Source of the DNA: Inonotus obliquus
Taxonomy: Eukaryota > Basidiomycota > Agaricomycetes > Hymenochaetales > Hymenochaetaceae
Assembly (NCBI GenBank): GCA_032164295.1
Contig: JAJHTX010000008.1
Coordinates: 558,001-622,000, forward strand
Direction: 5' to 3'
Length of the DNA: 64,000 nt
Below are positions 12,330 to 25,493 of the stretch, piece after piece; the stretch's first letter is position 1; each line of letters begins with the position of its first letter. Below the pieces are notes generated by a model, which was given only the letters and a program-made list of their open reading frames with translations, was not told the origin of the DNA and did not search any database. The position numbers and the translations under genes are program-made.

Positions 12330-15300
12330 CTATGAAACTCCCATCTCTCGTCCGACTTCCGCAAGACATGTCAAAGCTAATCCGCGCGCATCCAGCTCCT
12401 CCACGTCTCCCGACTTCGCATTGGTCGCAACGAGTGATGTCTTCTTGGAAGCAGACTCTGAAATCGGCGGAGATGAGTCTCCCTTCGGAGAAATACTGAG
12501 AAATACCGGCGCCCAGGCTACCGGCGGCTTCCGTGGAAGAGCAGCAATCTGACAAAGGGGCGTATACAGCTGGAAAAGATGCGCCACGATTGACCGTTTT
12601 GTGGCTTCTGAAAATAATTGTGGTGGAGACAGGTCGGCTTCTATGGCTTATCAAAGAGAAATCAGCAGCATAACACGATAATCACGGGTATCTGTATGTA
12701 CCTGGTTGCTTGTAACTAGATGTGGATGGTGATGGCGAAAGTGCTGCCCAAAGGGTACCCGGCCATAGTCGAAGGGATAGCAGTTTCTTGAGGACGTAGA
12801 CTAGCTCTTCCTCCCGCGCTCTGTATAGCGGTCAGTTCAACACCCCATGACACTATGCTTATCGTTCTCACCTCGGAAATGGATAGTTTCCTCGAAGCGC
12901 TTCATCGGCGATGAAACTGAAAAGCGTAGTGCGGCAGCGATGGAGCAAGATCGGAAGGCTGAGGGCTGCGATACGGCGTCTTAGACCTTCCTCGTCTGGG
13001 TTTTGTGAGAAAGTGAAGAGCATGCGTCAAGAGCAGAACGAACCTTTTACCGCATCTGAACAAATCAGGAATAGCAAGTCCAAGCACCAGTACGAGAAGC
13101 GCTCTCGATTCACAACAGGAAGGTTTAGTGTAGTTCCGGTATGTTCAACCGCCGTAGCGGAAGTTGTCGAATCCGACATACAGGCTGATCCTGGAGGCGA
13201 TGCTACGTCGGATGCAATATCTTCAGATGTGTGAAGAAGACTTCCCCGATGAAGCATCTTTGCAAGCTGGACAATTATCTGGTCTGAGACACGGGTGTCA
13301 CCGATATACGGCACGACATCCGTTTCAAGGGATGCAATCAGGGAAATGTCAAACGTTTCCTCTACTTCTTGTTCTTCCACAGGTAGACCATCGAGACTGC
13401 GACTATCGGATCGCGGCGGATGAGAATCAGTTGAAAACAACTCAATCAAGCGAATAAGCGCACCAGTCTGCGAGGATACCACCCCTGAATGCATCGACAA
13501 TTTGACGCCAGATACTTTCAATTCGCTCGTCGGGTATTTCTGCCAAAGGTCAGTTTCGCTCGACTAAGCATACTGTCTTATGAGTCACCTGTATCTACTG
13601 CTCTTAGTTTTTGCGTTGACTCTTTAACGATAAGCAAAAAAGACGTGGTTGCTGTCTTCCACAGCGGAATATCACTGCCGAACCGCGACGGAGCGGGGCA
13701 TTCGTACTTCATTTTAATTGGTACAGAGTATGCCTTGAGACAGTTTACCTCAGATCGATAACAAACGAGTGAAGAACGCAAAAATCACGTACAGAAACAA
13801 TAGCCTCTACAGTGCCGTCAGTGTAGATAGTATCTACATCCTTGAATTTGAGGTAGACATCCCGAAGCGTAGGCATTATTCTCTTCGTCAAAGCTATGTA
13901 AGTCACGCGCTTCGAGACTCGGGGGTCCTTCGACGGCCGCGAGGAGTCCGTCTGAGGTCCATGGATGTCAAATGCACCGAGATATGGTAACGTCAAGAGT
14001 TCTGAAAGGTCTCGTAAGACGAGAGAGGGAGAATTCACAACTACTAGATCAATATCACTAATCGTGTCAATCACGGCGGCCTACGAAAGGACTCAGGAAG
14101 CTTCCAATCCGTTGGTCGTGAAAGACGTACCTGAACCGACGTCAAGTCATCAACATCCGGCCGATAGCTTGGCGAGTCTGGATAAGTCAGCACTCCTGCA
14201 TCGAGAAACGGTCAGAAACAACTATTCACGACACGAAGAATCGATTACCTTTCAAAATCGCCATCAACCGCGTGAGCTGTTCGAATTCCCACTCGTGGCC
14301 TTCCTTCTCCCTGCTCAGTGATCGGGTGGCCCTCATGACGTCGAGGAATGCAAGTAAACTATCCTGATCGAATGGCAATGGGCCAGCAACGCCTGCCACG
14401 TATCCAGGTAGCGGTGGTCGGCTTCGTCGAAGAACTAGTTGACCCATGTCATCACACGCCGCCCATGCTCGATGCCAGACTGACTTAACATTGTCCGCGA
14501 CGTCATCGGGTGCTAGTACCGTGGCCTTGATGGCCTTCTCCAAGCAGCGAAGTGCCGCTGTACAACTTGCGGCCGAATCAAACATAAACGATGTCTGAAT
14601 GTGCATTACAAACGTGTCCCATACTCGCTCAAAGGAATGCAAGTGGATGAGCTTGTTAACTAGAAAGTCATTGAATATTCCTCCTATTGACTGCAATGCG
14701 AGAGTCTTGCTTTCGTCCCAAGCTTTTGCGGCATCAGGAGCAGAGCCGGGAGCTAACGAGGGTGACGATATTGCTGAGATGGTGACCTGTTTTATCGTCT
14801 CCGAGAGCGAATCTAAGAGGGGGAATGCGACCTTCCAGATGCACTCATCCCAGGTTTCTAGACTGAGTGAAGCTCCGTACAGCTGCAAGGCCCTGAAAAG
14901 GGTCTGAATGGCCCCGACGCGTACCTCTGAGCGAGGATCCGTGCACAATCCCAACATTTCGAGGAGCAAGAGCATCCAAAGCGCGTTGTATTCTTCCTCG
15001 TGTTCAGAATCCTTCCTTCTTGTCTGGATGGAGTCTGATACACCCCATAATAGACTACCAGCGGCAGTTAACGATATGTTGGTATCTGCCTGCCTACCAA
15101 ACCGACCGATTGTACTGATGCACAGTCTCAGGTGCTCTGGAGAAAGAGCTGAGAGAGCATCGCAGACGAGGGTGAGAGACTGAAAGGCTATCCGTACAAG
15201 AACCGCGCTTCCTCTGTCAGGAATAGATGAAAAGTGGAGAGGTGGAGGTTTTTGTTGCCGCGGCGAGCCAGTTGGGGATGCTACCGTGCTTTCCGGAATG

Positions 15301-18300
15301 GGTGCCAGCGAAGCGATGGGTGTCGGTTCACATGCGCCACCGAGCATCTCAAAGATGATCTCCCAGCCTACTAGCAAGGTGTGACCGGCAAACTGAAGGA
15401 TCTGATGCAAAGTTTCTAGGCCCATCTTCCGAATCTCGACCACCGTCGTATTATTCCCAGAAACCGGGTCAGGTGCAACTTGTTCTGCCAAAACCTCGAG
15501 CATGAGACGCTGAACTTCCTTCTTTCGATCGTCTGATGTTCCAATGTTGCGCGGAACAATCAGCAGTATGTCATCTAAGGTACGGGCGGCCTGGAGACGA
15601 ACTGGATGTGGAGCGATTCTGTTCCTCAGAACTGCGAGCAGGTGGCTCATGACTGTCGTCCAGGCTATGTCTGGTGATCGGGAAGTGAACCGTAGGATGT
15701 TTGAACGTGAAATCGCCCCGAGTTTGTTTACACTGAAGTCGCCAGTACGCTGTGCATGGAATAGTTAGAGCATCATCTAAGACATAACAATGGAGCATAC
15801 CAATGCACGAGGAAGATGAATGCCACTGACTCGCCTCCGATGGGCACTATCACTCGAAGTCGATGTGGACAGTGCCGTAATACTTTCAGCGGATTCAGCT
15901 TCAACTAGCGACGATCCTATGTCTGATTGCATTTCGATCATTTCTGCGCTGAGTTTGCACAGTGCCGACACGAAGTCGTGGAAGGCTGAATCTTCCAAAT
16001 TCTTGGTGCTATCGAACAAGCGCTGGATCGCCCGCTGTATACTTTCGCTATCTACATCGGTGAATAGTACATGGCGGGGTGGGAAGGAACTGGTGGGTTG
16101 ACTGGCTGAAGAAGCTGAGACAGACCTGGTGGTAGCACTTGCACTGGGGTTTGCGCTCGTCTTCTTCGCCACAATAGCCTTATGGCCTTTAGCAGTTAGG
16201 ACGTACTCAACATTCTGTAGTACCTCGAAAATGTTGTACCACGAGGTGCCGAGGCTCCCGGCCAAGAAGAGCGCGCTGGCAATGAACACCTTCAAACATG
16301 CCATATTACGCTCCGAGAGGCCAGGAGGCTGATGCGGACCTCCAGCTAGCGAACTAAAACCTTCCTGTAGCGCACTGGAAGAACGAGGAGTCGGTGGTTC
16401 GACGTAAACCTCAAGGCTCGAGACCACTCGTGAAGGAATGGCAAACTTTGCAAGGCTACTCAGGAAGGCATCTCGCGGCGTTGTAAGTCCGAGCATGCCA
16501 GCTACGTTGGCGAGATTCTGATAGCTCTGCAAGACGTCCCCAAAGAGCTCATCAGAGAGGTTGGTTGCAATCAGAAAAGACAAGGCTGCTAAAAGCCCCG
16601 GCCACCCGTGATCTATCATGTCATGCACGGATTGTAGGACTTGCTTCGAGGGCTGGTCTTCTGGCAGAGCAGAGACGTTGAGAGCAGGCGGAGCCCTGAT
16701 TGTTAGTTCTCCTGCTGCACGAGAACGCTGGACAACGATCGAGTTGAATAACGGCAGCGTTAATGATGCAAAGCCTTCGGATATCGAAACTAAGCATTGC
16801 AATCCCAGCAAGTAGATGTAAGAATCGGGGATTGGAGGTGCATCCGCTTTGTCCAATTGATCGATACTATCCGTTAAATTTGAGCAGAGTAAATACAACA
16901 AGATCACTACGGCAGCTTACCATTGAAGTTTCATAGATGATGCGGCTAGATCAAGACCGTGATCAACCCCCATTTTCCCGACAACAGTAGTCGCTGCGTT
17001 GGCAACGAGACCCGCAACAGTCCCAACATCAAACCCGTAGCCACCAGCTCCTACAGGAGCATTTTGATCTGCATGATGTGATGATACACCAACGCCAAAC
17101 ATCTGTGCAGAAATGCCCAACAATGCGGGTTTCTCGGTCACAAGTCTCTTCAGCACGGAGATAAGTGAACCGAAGAGTTTCGTGCCATCCTTCTGAGAAT
17201 CATAACGCTCCCAGACGCGACGCATTAGCTCCGCATCATTACAAAGTCTACATACGGACGCTTGTTAACAATTCGATAGATGTTTAGGAACCAACTAACC
17301 CTCTAATGATCTCCATCGACAGCACTCGCATCCACAACGGCCGTGGAGATCCTTCAGATGAACCACTCTCCGACTCTCCTCCGATGATCTTGATGAGCAA
17401 GGATAAGAAAACCTCTGCCTCGGTTACGAACTCTGTTGAAAACTGCTTGAGCAGAATGAAGACGACTCGCGTGGCACGTAAGGTCAAAGGGAACAGTGGT
17501 CTGTCGGACATTAATTTCAGCAACAATGGGCATAGATGATGCTGAAGGAGCACAAGGAGCTCGTTGTGTTGCCTAAAAAGGTCGTGGTAGTTCGTTATGA
17601 CGCTCTCAATCAGTTCGAGGGCAAATGTCTTCGGCAATGAACCGAGCTTAAGGAAATGCGGTTTCTCAGAATTGGCAAGAAGACAGAGGTCCTCTACAAC
17701 CGAGTAAGCATCCAGAGCAGATGGGCCGAGATTCTTATGCGTTCCGTCTGGAAGAACTGTTTCCATGAGCTGGCTAGGAGTGAGGTCATCCCTACGATCC
17801 TCATCCACCACCTTGTCAATGATGAACATCACGAGCTGGCGTAAAGTAGCAGCAGCGGTGGACGAGACGACGGCAATGCGTGACTCTTGCATTTTGAAAC
17901 ACAACAAAAGTGCCTAGAAGGAAAGGTCAGCAAGTGTGATCATGGAAACGGGAATGATATCAGCGCACATCACCCAGCAGTTGCCCATGAATCGTCGGGA
18001 AGTTGGTGATGAGAGAAAGGAGAGTCTGAAGTATGCGTAGTTGGATGTCGACTCCCTGGCTCATGCATTCGTTCATAGTATTTATTATTGTCGGCACAGC
18101 TGACTGAGGTACAGCATGTAAGGCAATCAAACGTTGCAGAGCCCCAAGGGATATGGACGTGACTTTCGTATTCTTCGTGGCACATCCCATAAAGATTGGT
18201 CGAAGGAGCTCCTCAGCTTGGGGACCATCTAACAAAAGATGAGCGGAGTCCGCACCGCACGATCTACCGGGGGCCTCACCTTCGGATAACTTGCTTGTTG

Positions 18301-18650
18301 GCTGATCTGGTTGGTTTCGGAGAATGGTTATGGCCTTCTCGGTTGCCTGTCAAGGGTGATTCAGTGACACAGTTCAACGCTCACACAGGCAAAGTGAGGT
18401 ATGGATAGACCAATCGTAACCCTCTCTGAATGTCCACAAACTCAGTCTGCTCGCGCGCAGGATCCATCTCACGCATGCCTTCAAACCATCCACCGAAGAG
18501 GACTGAATACTCACATCTCGCACATCCGAATGTTTCCTGCGAGTCTCACTTGAGAGCGACTTCAAGCTTTCGTCAGATACAGCCTGCTGCGCATCTCGCT
18601 CAACAAACACGTACTTGAAGCTCTGTCACAAGAAAAGCTATTGAGCTCAT
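12330..18650 (-). CDS. MON2: MON2 family Golgi/endosome trafficking scaffold (1800 aa)
   Basis: Sixteen exons on the minus strand, 5' to 3': 18615-18650, 18515-18559, 18280-18346, 17969-18228, 17300-17913, 16921-17247, 15801-16866, 14249-15749, 14131-14195, 13793-14080, 13589-13733, 13464-13539, 13044-13402, 12872-12995, 12702-12820, 12330-12640. They sum to 5403 nt. The start MSSIAFLVTELQ followed by SLSSETRRKHSDVRD is the typical MON2 beginning. LRPIFMGCATKNTKV and VSSTAAATLRQLVMF mark the N-terminal DCB/HUS-like repeats. KAWDESKTLALQSIGGIF and GVLTYPDSPSYRPDVDDLT mark the C-terminal region, which ends near ARGLALTCLAEVGREMGV. The length matches the family (yeast about 1640, human about 1720 residues). 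MON2 is a Sec7-related protein without the Sec7 catalytic domain; with Dopey and Neo1 it acts in endosome-to-Golgi recycling. Most introns are 50-60 nt; intron 2 is 168 nt. Confidence 0.95.
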
Positions 18651-18951
18651 TGTGAAAGTACGGCGGGTTATGTATTCAAGAATCAGGTATCGCTATCGCG
18701 CCGCTTGGTAACTCAGCATTGCAATTCCTAGGTACCCGTTGTCGCACGTTGACGGTGACGCGACGTCGACTGAGAGTCCGACTCCAAGACCAGACGCGTC
18801 CATTGCCGAGAACGTGACTTACTATTTGTAGTAATTAAATCCCACAATTTCACGACCATGAGTGACCATCATTGACTCAACTCGAGCGGATGACTACAAA
18901 GAAACCACGCATTTGATCCTCGTGTAGACAGTGATACATAAGTTTCGCGTC
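18651..18951. promoter_or_regulatory. Divergent promoter between MON2 and MDP-1
   Basis: About 300 bases separate the two start codons, so this segment must carry both promoters. No clear TATA box is seen, which suits housekeeping genes. The call rests on gene orientation only. Confidence 0.6.
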
Positions 18952-19928
18952 ATGGCAAACACATACCCGCAGCTTGTTGCTTTCGATCTTGAGTATGTGC
19001 TGTATTCTCGTGCCGTCCCAGGTGTTAAAACTTGCTTCTTTTCCAATCAGTTATACTCTTTGGGATCTCTGGATTGACACCCATGTCGATGGTAAGTTTC
19101 GTTATTTCCCGTAGAGCCCTTCTCACGTATATCGCAGGTCCGCTGCGGCGGGATGGAAATAAACTAAACGAAGTACTAGACAAGTACGTTGATCATAGAA
19201 GAAGGGATGGCCTTTCCAAACTGATGGCTACGTAATCCTCCGTCGAAGATTTGACCAGCCTGTCAATTTCTATCCTGAAGTGCAATCCGTACTCCATAGA
19301 CTCCGATTTGCAGATGTGAAGATAGCGGCTTGTTCAAGATCGTCTGCGCCGAAGCTGTAAGTCCGCAATGTCGCATTTCCACAACAATAGCCATTGAACT
19401 CGTTGATATAGTGCAAGACAGGCATTGGATTTGCTTCTAGTTCCACCCTCAAAAGCAGAGCCTGATGAGTATCCGAAACGCGCGATAGAATATTTCGATA
19501 TTTTAGAAATATACCCTGGTGATAGAGAATCCTCGATAGTATCTCTCGATGCAAGTGGTTAACTCGTCAACTCACAGGTTCCAAGCTCAATCACTTTAGA
19601 GAGGTTCACAAGAAAACAAATATTCCGTACTCCCAAATGGTAAGCTCGTCTCGTTCGAGATTCCGTTTGAGTATGATGCTTATCGCCCGAAATCAAAGCT
19701 ATTCTTTGATGACGAGCGTCGCAACAAAGAGGTTGAGAAGCTCGGTGCGTTCTTGGCTAGATTCGTTTCTCCACCGACTACTAATGTCACATCCCAGGGG
19801 TAACATTCATCCGAGCTCCTCACGGTCTTGACGAGAAGCTTTTTGAAGCTGGCCTGAACGAGTGGAGGCGTCGGAATCCCACCCCTGAAGTGGACGAGTC
19901 AGAGAAACCTGACGATATACCGAACTGA
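18952..19928 (+). CDS. Magnesium-dependent phosphatase-1 (MDP-1), HAD superfamily
   Basis: Eight exons: 18952-18992, 19051-19091, 19138-19183, 19249-19356, 19412-19518, 19578-19639, 19699-19744, 19798-19928 (582 nt, 193 aa). HAD motif I is FDLDYTLW with nucleophile Asp12 and general acid Asp14; the second Asp codon is created by the splice. Motif II is ACSRSSAP. The motif III Lys lies around SKLNHF, and motif IV is FFDDERRN (paired Asp). The family dephosphorylates phosphotyrosine or sugar phosphates and acts on protein fructosamine-type adducts in mammals; the fungal substrate is unsettled. The length matches the family (about 165-200 aa). The C-terminal 20 residues are acidic and unstructured. 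Confidence 0.95.
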
Positions 19929-20107
19929 TTCTAATTTCGATTTCCGGAGAAAAGATCGGACTCTTCCTCTGATGTATCTCTAGTTAAGATGAAATTTTAA
20001 TCCTCAGCAGCTTGTCTAGAGCCGGACAACGCATTACACCACATGTTTTTGTGACGGAAACCTCACGACAACCATATGCTTACCTTGCGGTGTTCGTGTC
20101 CCAACGA

Positions 20108-20113
20108 TATAAA
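20108..20113 (+). promoter_or_regulatory. TATA-like box upstream of lectin copy A
   Basis: TATAAA lies about 117 bases before the lectin A start codon, a plausible distance for a TATA box plus a short 5' UTR. Confidence 0.4.
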
Positions 20114-20229
20114 GCGATGTTCACAGCTATATCGCGGCGTTCGAAATGCAGCTTCCTGAACTCCAACCTGATCCTCACAAGTACTCACTAACGCCGTCTG
20201 AAATCGACAATAACCCGCAAAGACGAAGC

Positions 20230-21060
20230 ATGTCAAGCAAAGCCTCGTCGCCATTGGAACCAGGCGTCTATGTCTTGCGAAACGTTCAAAGCGACTCAGT
20301 GGCCGACTTATCGGGCGGGGATAACAAGAGTATCATCGGTTTCCCGCGCCACGGGCTCGAGAACCAACAAGTAGGCCACATTCCTGTAACACCGGAAATC
20401 TTCCGAAATCTCACACCAATGCTTGAATTCGCAAATGCTTCCGCCACTAGTGGGAGTTCGGGCCGCTGGGAGATGGCTGGTACATTCGAAGCGCACACAC
20501 CGGAGCTTACTTGAACATCGAAAAGGGCCTCGGCGATGGCTTACCTGTTGTAGCTAGTGGCTTTCCTGCCGCGTGGGTGGTTGATCATGAGTCGGGAGAA
20601 GCGGATGATGTGTTCCGGTAACTTGACGAGCTAGCCTTTTTCCTTCGCATTATCGCTCACTTCTCCCCTTTCGTTGAAAGAATTTCTTGGCCAAACTCAC
20701 CTTTCTCGTTCGAACTAGACAATGGGAGCGCTACTCCAGGGACGAAGGTACGTCTGTTCTGTTCTGTTCAACTCTCCGTCTCCTTTCCATTGATTCCTTT
20801 TTCCACCCTAAAACGTTCAGGTGAACCTCCGAATCCCGACTTCCGGGGCACGTCAGCAAATGTGGCAGTTGCAGCGATGCGTAGAAAGCGGCCAGAAAAT
20901 TTCCGAGGTGCCGGAGGTGGCCACAGTCACCGAGACAAGCACCCCTGAGACGACCACAACGACCACGACCACGACCACAACAACGACCACAACGGTTACA
21001 ACGGTGGTGACCAGGAGAAATGGCGTAGTAGTAGAAGCGGAGGAGACCTATACGGAGTGA
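20230..21060 (+). CDS. Ricin-B-type beta-trefoil lectin-like protein, copy A
   Basis: Four exons: 20230-20370, 20451-20617, 20681-20747, 20821-21060 (615 nt, 204 aa). The beta-trefoil signs are an EPGVYVLRNVQS start, DLSGGDNKSIIGF, a WEFGPLGDGWYIRSAHTGAY block beginning exon 2, then ISWPNSPFSFEL and VNLRIPTSGARQQMWQLQRC, where the Q-x-W of the last repeat falls. No signal peptide is present, as in other cytosolic fungal lectins of this kind. The tail has 15 consecutive Thr codons followed by a Val/Thr stretch and an acidic end, and is probably disordered. Exon structure (third exon exactly 67 nt) matches the cluster at 33-38 kb. Such lectins bind glycans and are often linked to defence or storage, but specificity cannot be read here. 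There is no sign of an enzymatic toxin chain. Confidence 0.88.
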
Positions 21061-22262
21061 TGGATTGTCCAGAAGTTATGTAGGCGATATCCACTTCAAG
21101 AAACACCGAGGGTTTTTTGAAAGACCATATGACAGGCTCCTAATATACGGCCTGGTGATATCTTGCGCGAAGTTTGCAGGAAGGCATAGGAAGTCGAACT
21201 CACTCAAGCCCACAAAGGCAATCGGCACCGAATGGAATTCCAAAGCCGAGGCCTCTAACATTTCGTCTGAAAAGCTAATCTTATTCGAGATCTTTCAGAA
21301 AGCATCCGGGCCCAGAATCGCGGTCTCTAGCGGATCCCGGAAGCTCATGCATATGGTTCCATGTCGTAAATATCAACATCCCTCCTGGTGACATTCAATA
21401 TGATCAAGTCACACTCTCGCGGTTATCTCGCCATCTGGGATTCTAACAACTCTTTGTCACCGGCGGTTAAAATCATTGTATTGAGCGAAATCTTGGACTT
21501 TCCTAAGCGATGGGTCAGGCGCTATCGAAGAGCCTTGAGAACCGGAGATTGGGCTATCCTCGAACGATGAGATGTCCTAAAGTCAACTTGCTCGCTTTAC
21601 TACTTACTAGTAACCTCAGAACGCAACTTGCCGGGAATAGCAAAGAAGCGCTGTTTCTGGGATAATTCCAGCTGATGGACCATTGAATTCTGCTGTCATG
21701 AGAGGAAATCGCCTTAGTGTCGTCCATAAGAGGAACAAAGGAACTGGGACGCGCAGGCGGTGCCTGGGAGGGGAGGGCGGTAGTTCGCCGAGTTATTCCC
21801 CTTCAGTGGCTCAACTCACGAGACGTACTCGGGAGACGAGGCCTGGACTAACATCGGCGCTCTCGCTCATTGACCCACCCCCGCTTACGAAACGTACAAA
21901 GGCAAGCCGACCTAGCAACACTGACCTCCCCGTCCGTCCGCCACTCACCCTGTATATTCTGAAAGGCCATTCTGCCAACGTGTTTGTTTCATGTTTCTTC
22001 CTCGCCAATTCGATGGCCGCTTCGGCCACGCATAGAAGCGACGCAAGCGAAGCCAGCCACAACATCGAAATTATCTTATAAAACGCGCGACCTGTCCTGT
22101 TGGGAAAGCAAGGAAGCTTCTACTTTTCACTTTCCAACGATACATCTTTACTCATCATCTTCTTCTCTCAGTGAGTGCATCTGAGCAACAAATTTGAACA
22201 GAAACCCTGAGCTAACATTGACGCAGTTTTTACAGGGTAGTCCTTGCTGTTTTTGGTGCATC
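21061..22262. other. No supported gene; 5' UTR of the next gene
   Basis: Several short frames occur (for example 21065-21391), none supported by splice joins or family resemblance. Around 22171-22227 a GTGAGT...CAG pair could be a 5' UTR intron of the gene starting at 22263. Confidence 0.45.
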
Positions 22263-22730
22263 ATGTCGTTTTACATCGGATCGATCTACATGTTGGTCGA
22301 TGCACAAAATAAATGGAGTCTCTTCGTGGCCGGAAGTCCCAACGACACGAACAAATCGTATCTCACGCCCGTCGGGACGCTCTACTACCCGGGTAGTGAT
22401 CTCAAGAGTCGCCAGAGTTTGAACGCGCAGCCGATGGCTCTCCAATATCCACCGATCCTCGTCCTTCACCTCGTCAATCTGCTCTCGGGACCCCACTTCA
22501 AGTCCGTCAGCATTCTCGACAACCACATCGATAAGATCGTGAGCGGAGGCGATTCGGGTCTTCCACCGAAGAATGAGAGTTATTGGTGGTTCGATATACT
22601 CTATAGACTGCATAGTATGGGGGTCGTGAACGTCGATGCAGCCACCCTGGCGCAGCGCATTCGCACGGAAACCGCGACTGCGTTTGCGAACTACCAGAAG
22701 ACACGGAAATGCACCATCGTCAATCTATGA
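22263..22730 (+). CDS. Hypothetical protein (155 aa)
   Basis: An uninterrupted frame starts MSFYIGSIYMLVDAQNKWSL and ends KTRKCTIVNL. I do not recognise the family. The sequence has alternating strands early (IGSIYMLVDAQ, KWSLFVAG), a proline-rich turn region, then helices toward the end. A WWFDILYRLHSMG segment sits near residue 120. The layout of an early W-S-L-F strand and late helices recalls the small fungal protein at 10.5 kb, but similarity is too weak to claim homology. A spliced 5' UTR is likely. The frame has coding-like composition, so the gene is probably real. Confidence 0.6.
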   Translation: MSFYIGSIYMLVDAQNKWSLFVAGSPNDTNKSYLTPVGTLYYPGSDLKSRQSLNAQPMALQYPPILVLHLVNLLSGPHFKSVSILDNHIDKIVSGGDSGLPPKNESYWWFDILYRLHSMGVVNVDAATLAQRIRTETATAFANYQKTRKCTIVNL

Positions 22731-23188
22731 TCAAGTCCCCCCCAAGACGAATGCCAATTCACTCCGCTCTGGGAATGCATTCTCTGGCGCTGAGCGCGAG
22801 AGAATCACATCTTTCCTCCATCTCCATAATCGACTATAACTATCCTCCTAATCCCAATCTAGACAGATAATAACCCCAAAAAACGATGTTTCCTATAATG
22901 TATTCACCGTCACCACACCTGTATTTGCCTTCGCTCTGGATCCTGTCAGCTATCAAATGTAATTCTCCATGGAATAAATTCTTTCTCGCCGGACCCTGTT
23001 ACGGATAGTATTGTGGTTGAACTCAGAACCAGGCCCAAAGTGAGTGTAGGTGAGTATATGCTCATACTTGGATTGCAGCTAATGATTCCAACGTTACAGG
23101 TATCACTATCCAAAATGCCTTAGGTCCCGGACAGATCGATCGAGATCCACTTACCGTACAAGAAGTTTATAGCCCGACTCCCATCCGA
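22731..23188. other. Convergent 3' flanks, no gene seen
   Basis: AT-rich sequence between two convergent genes, with only short frames. Confidence 0.5.
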
Positions 23189-24972
23189 TCAAAATTGCCC
23201 ATAAAAATGTCTTATGATGTTGTCAGCATGCGTCATTGTGAGATTAAATATTGGATGCGTTGCGTTCTGGACGTGATAATCGAAATGAGTTGCGAGGAAT
23301 TCCAAAAGAAAGGGACGCACAAGTCTATCACTAGGGCCGTTGACATACACCGAAGCTCCTTCCTCCTCTTTCCAAGCTCGGGCCTCGATGCAAGCTGTTT
23401 TGCGCCAGTCATCAAGGGGATCACCTGAAAATGCAGGGTGAGGTTCTGCCAGTAATGTCATCCCTGCAGTATGAGCTTACCTTCCGCTTTCCTCCATGCT
23501 TCGCTCAGCTTGGCCCGAAGTTCAACCGAAGGAGCTACATAGTGCTGCGCGGTAGCTAACCCGGAAAGTGCATATAACGTGTGATACGCATCTGATGGCC
23601 TGTCATATACAAGGATTAGACTCGTGCACACGTTCAGGAAGAGGAGAGGCGTACTTGGGAGGCTTATCGCGTAATCCTCCGGCAGGATATTGGCCTGCAT
23701 ACAAGATGTATTCTTGGATGGATATGCGATCGAAGATATCATCTTCGATGTGAACGATTTAAAATCAAGTAACATGGAAGGGACAACCGTACACTCACCG
23801 TCGACATCAGACCATTGCTCCCCATCATCTTCCTCTTCAATATGTTGGGGGTTCGGTGAGTGAACACCGATTCCAAGGGAGCGCAATAGAGAAAAGCATC
23901 CTCCGACCCACCACGAGTAGCAAACATCGACGAGCTTGTTGGTGCGCCCCTTGAAACCGCCTAGTTCAATCTCAGATCCTTGCATCTGAACTAACCATCG
24001 AGTCAACTTCCTGGTGTCTATCTCAGAGAGACGCTCGAGCCCCTTCTTTTCCATAAGCGGACGCAGCATGACCCAGCTGGCAAGGGCGCAATAGGTATAT
24101 CCACCATGCGCTTCGCCGAGTGGAGGTCTTGGAAAGCCAGCTAGGGTTTCAAGGGAAGGTGACTCGGAAAGGAAGTATGGGTGACTTGCGCTTGCGAACC
24201 CGCCTTCGTACGTTTGTAGAGACGCGATGAAGCTTGCAGTTCCAGCAACGAGCTCCGGTGTGAGCAAGTTCAGAAGCGTTGCGACGCAAAGAAGGCAGTA
24301 AATTCCGCGAACATCAACTTCAGAGTCTTTCGAGACGAGAAATGAACCATCTGATTGCTTTAACGACATGAAGAAAGAGTAAAGCTTTCCACTTGTGAGG
24401 AGTTGTAAGGATATATCAAGATGATACACGTAACGGAGTGAGTGAGGCGAAATGATCAGAAGCACTTATCATAACATACCGATCAATCTGATCCCAGCCT
24501 CCTCCTGGTCCTGGACGGCCGACAGACGCGAGGGCGCAAACAGAGGCATACGTCGGCAACAAATGTGGAAATTGACCTGGTCCACCTCCAAATCCTCCGT
24601 CAGGATGCTGGCAAGCCATAATGGTGTCTATGCATCTTCAGCCGAGCTGAGCACATATCAACGAAAGAAGTGGGTTCGAGTTACGTACCGTTGCTTATTC
24701 TGCGGATCTAGCTGTACACCAAGAGAGTAGAATCCCTGAAGTGTCCAGAAGAAAAGCCAAGGTTGACTTGCATCCTGTATGATAAATCGTTCTGGAAAAC
24801 CCTGGCTGAAGTTGCGGACGAGCCATTGTAGGTGCGCATTCCTCTGAAGCGTTGGCTTCGGAAGGTCGACTACCGGTCTATGCTGAGCGAGTATGGTTTC
24901 TGTCCGATGCTGTTCGTTGGAAGTAGGGGTTGGGTAGCCATCAATGACACTGTGGTTGTGGTTGGGGGACAT
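23189..24972 (-). CDS. RAM1: Protein farnesyltransferase beta subunit
   Basis: Six exons on the minus strand: 24689-24972, 24480-24635, 23799-24391, 23655-23742, 23481-23599, 23189-23424 (1476 nt, 491 aa). It catalyses farnesylation of CaaX proteins such as Ras and lipopeptide mating pheromones, as a heterodimer with the Ram2-type alpha subunit in the cytosol. Prenyltransferase repeats are visible: ACQHPDGGFGGGPGQFPHL, LKQSDGSFLVS, LQTYEGGFASAS, ELGGFKGRTNKLVDVCYSW and YAGQYPAGGLRDKPPK. The zinc ligands by position are Asp302 and Cys304 in LVDVCYSWW and His380 in PSDAYHTLY. The C-terminal HPIFNLTMTHADNIIRHFYG is typical of this subunit. An acidic insert (EEEDDGEQWSDVD) precedes the fourth exon. 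The start is the ATG read MSPNHNHS. Confidence 0.96.
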
Positions 24973-25493
24973 GTTTGACAACAAGGATCATGATGAAGAG
25001 TGCATTCGAGAGCCCTCACAATTGTCCACAGCGCGATACCAGCTACTTGTCTAGTTATGTAATCGTTTGCTGACCAATACCAATTACCACATCTTTGAGT
25101 TTGTCATCACCAGAAAAAGGAACAATTCGTGTCCGCTAAACTGAACTACGATGCCATAGTCAAAGTTTATCCGGATGGTAACACTGAGTAATTCAAGGGA
25201 CACTCCTGGAGGCTCGATTACTGTCATGTAAAGTGGTACATGTCTTTGTTTGTTCAATTACTTTGAACCGTTCCTCCTTAACCAGTGCCAAAGGAGAACC
25301 GAAATTTAGAAAATGCTGGAAAATGCTGATGAATCGACCCTCAGAAGCGAGTGTAAGTTGAATGATCAAGTACGATACTACGAATGCACTGAGAGGAACA
25401 CGTCACAAGACCGCGAAATAAATACCGCACCGCCCTTCAGCTGGAAGGAAAAAAATCCCCGCTTTTCTCAGTTCGAGACCTTGTTGCGAGTCA
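24973..25493. promoter_or_regulatory. Divergent promoter between RAM1 and the GGCT-like gene
   Basis: About 520 bases between two divergent start codons. No distinctive element was recognised; the regulatory role follows from orientation only. Confidence 0.5.

Noticed and set aside
12169..12654. 161-codon minus-strand frame
   Set aside because: Overlaps the last MON2 exon in another frame; the MON2 frame is supported by continuity with upstream exons.
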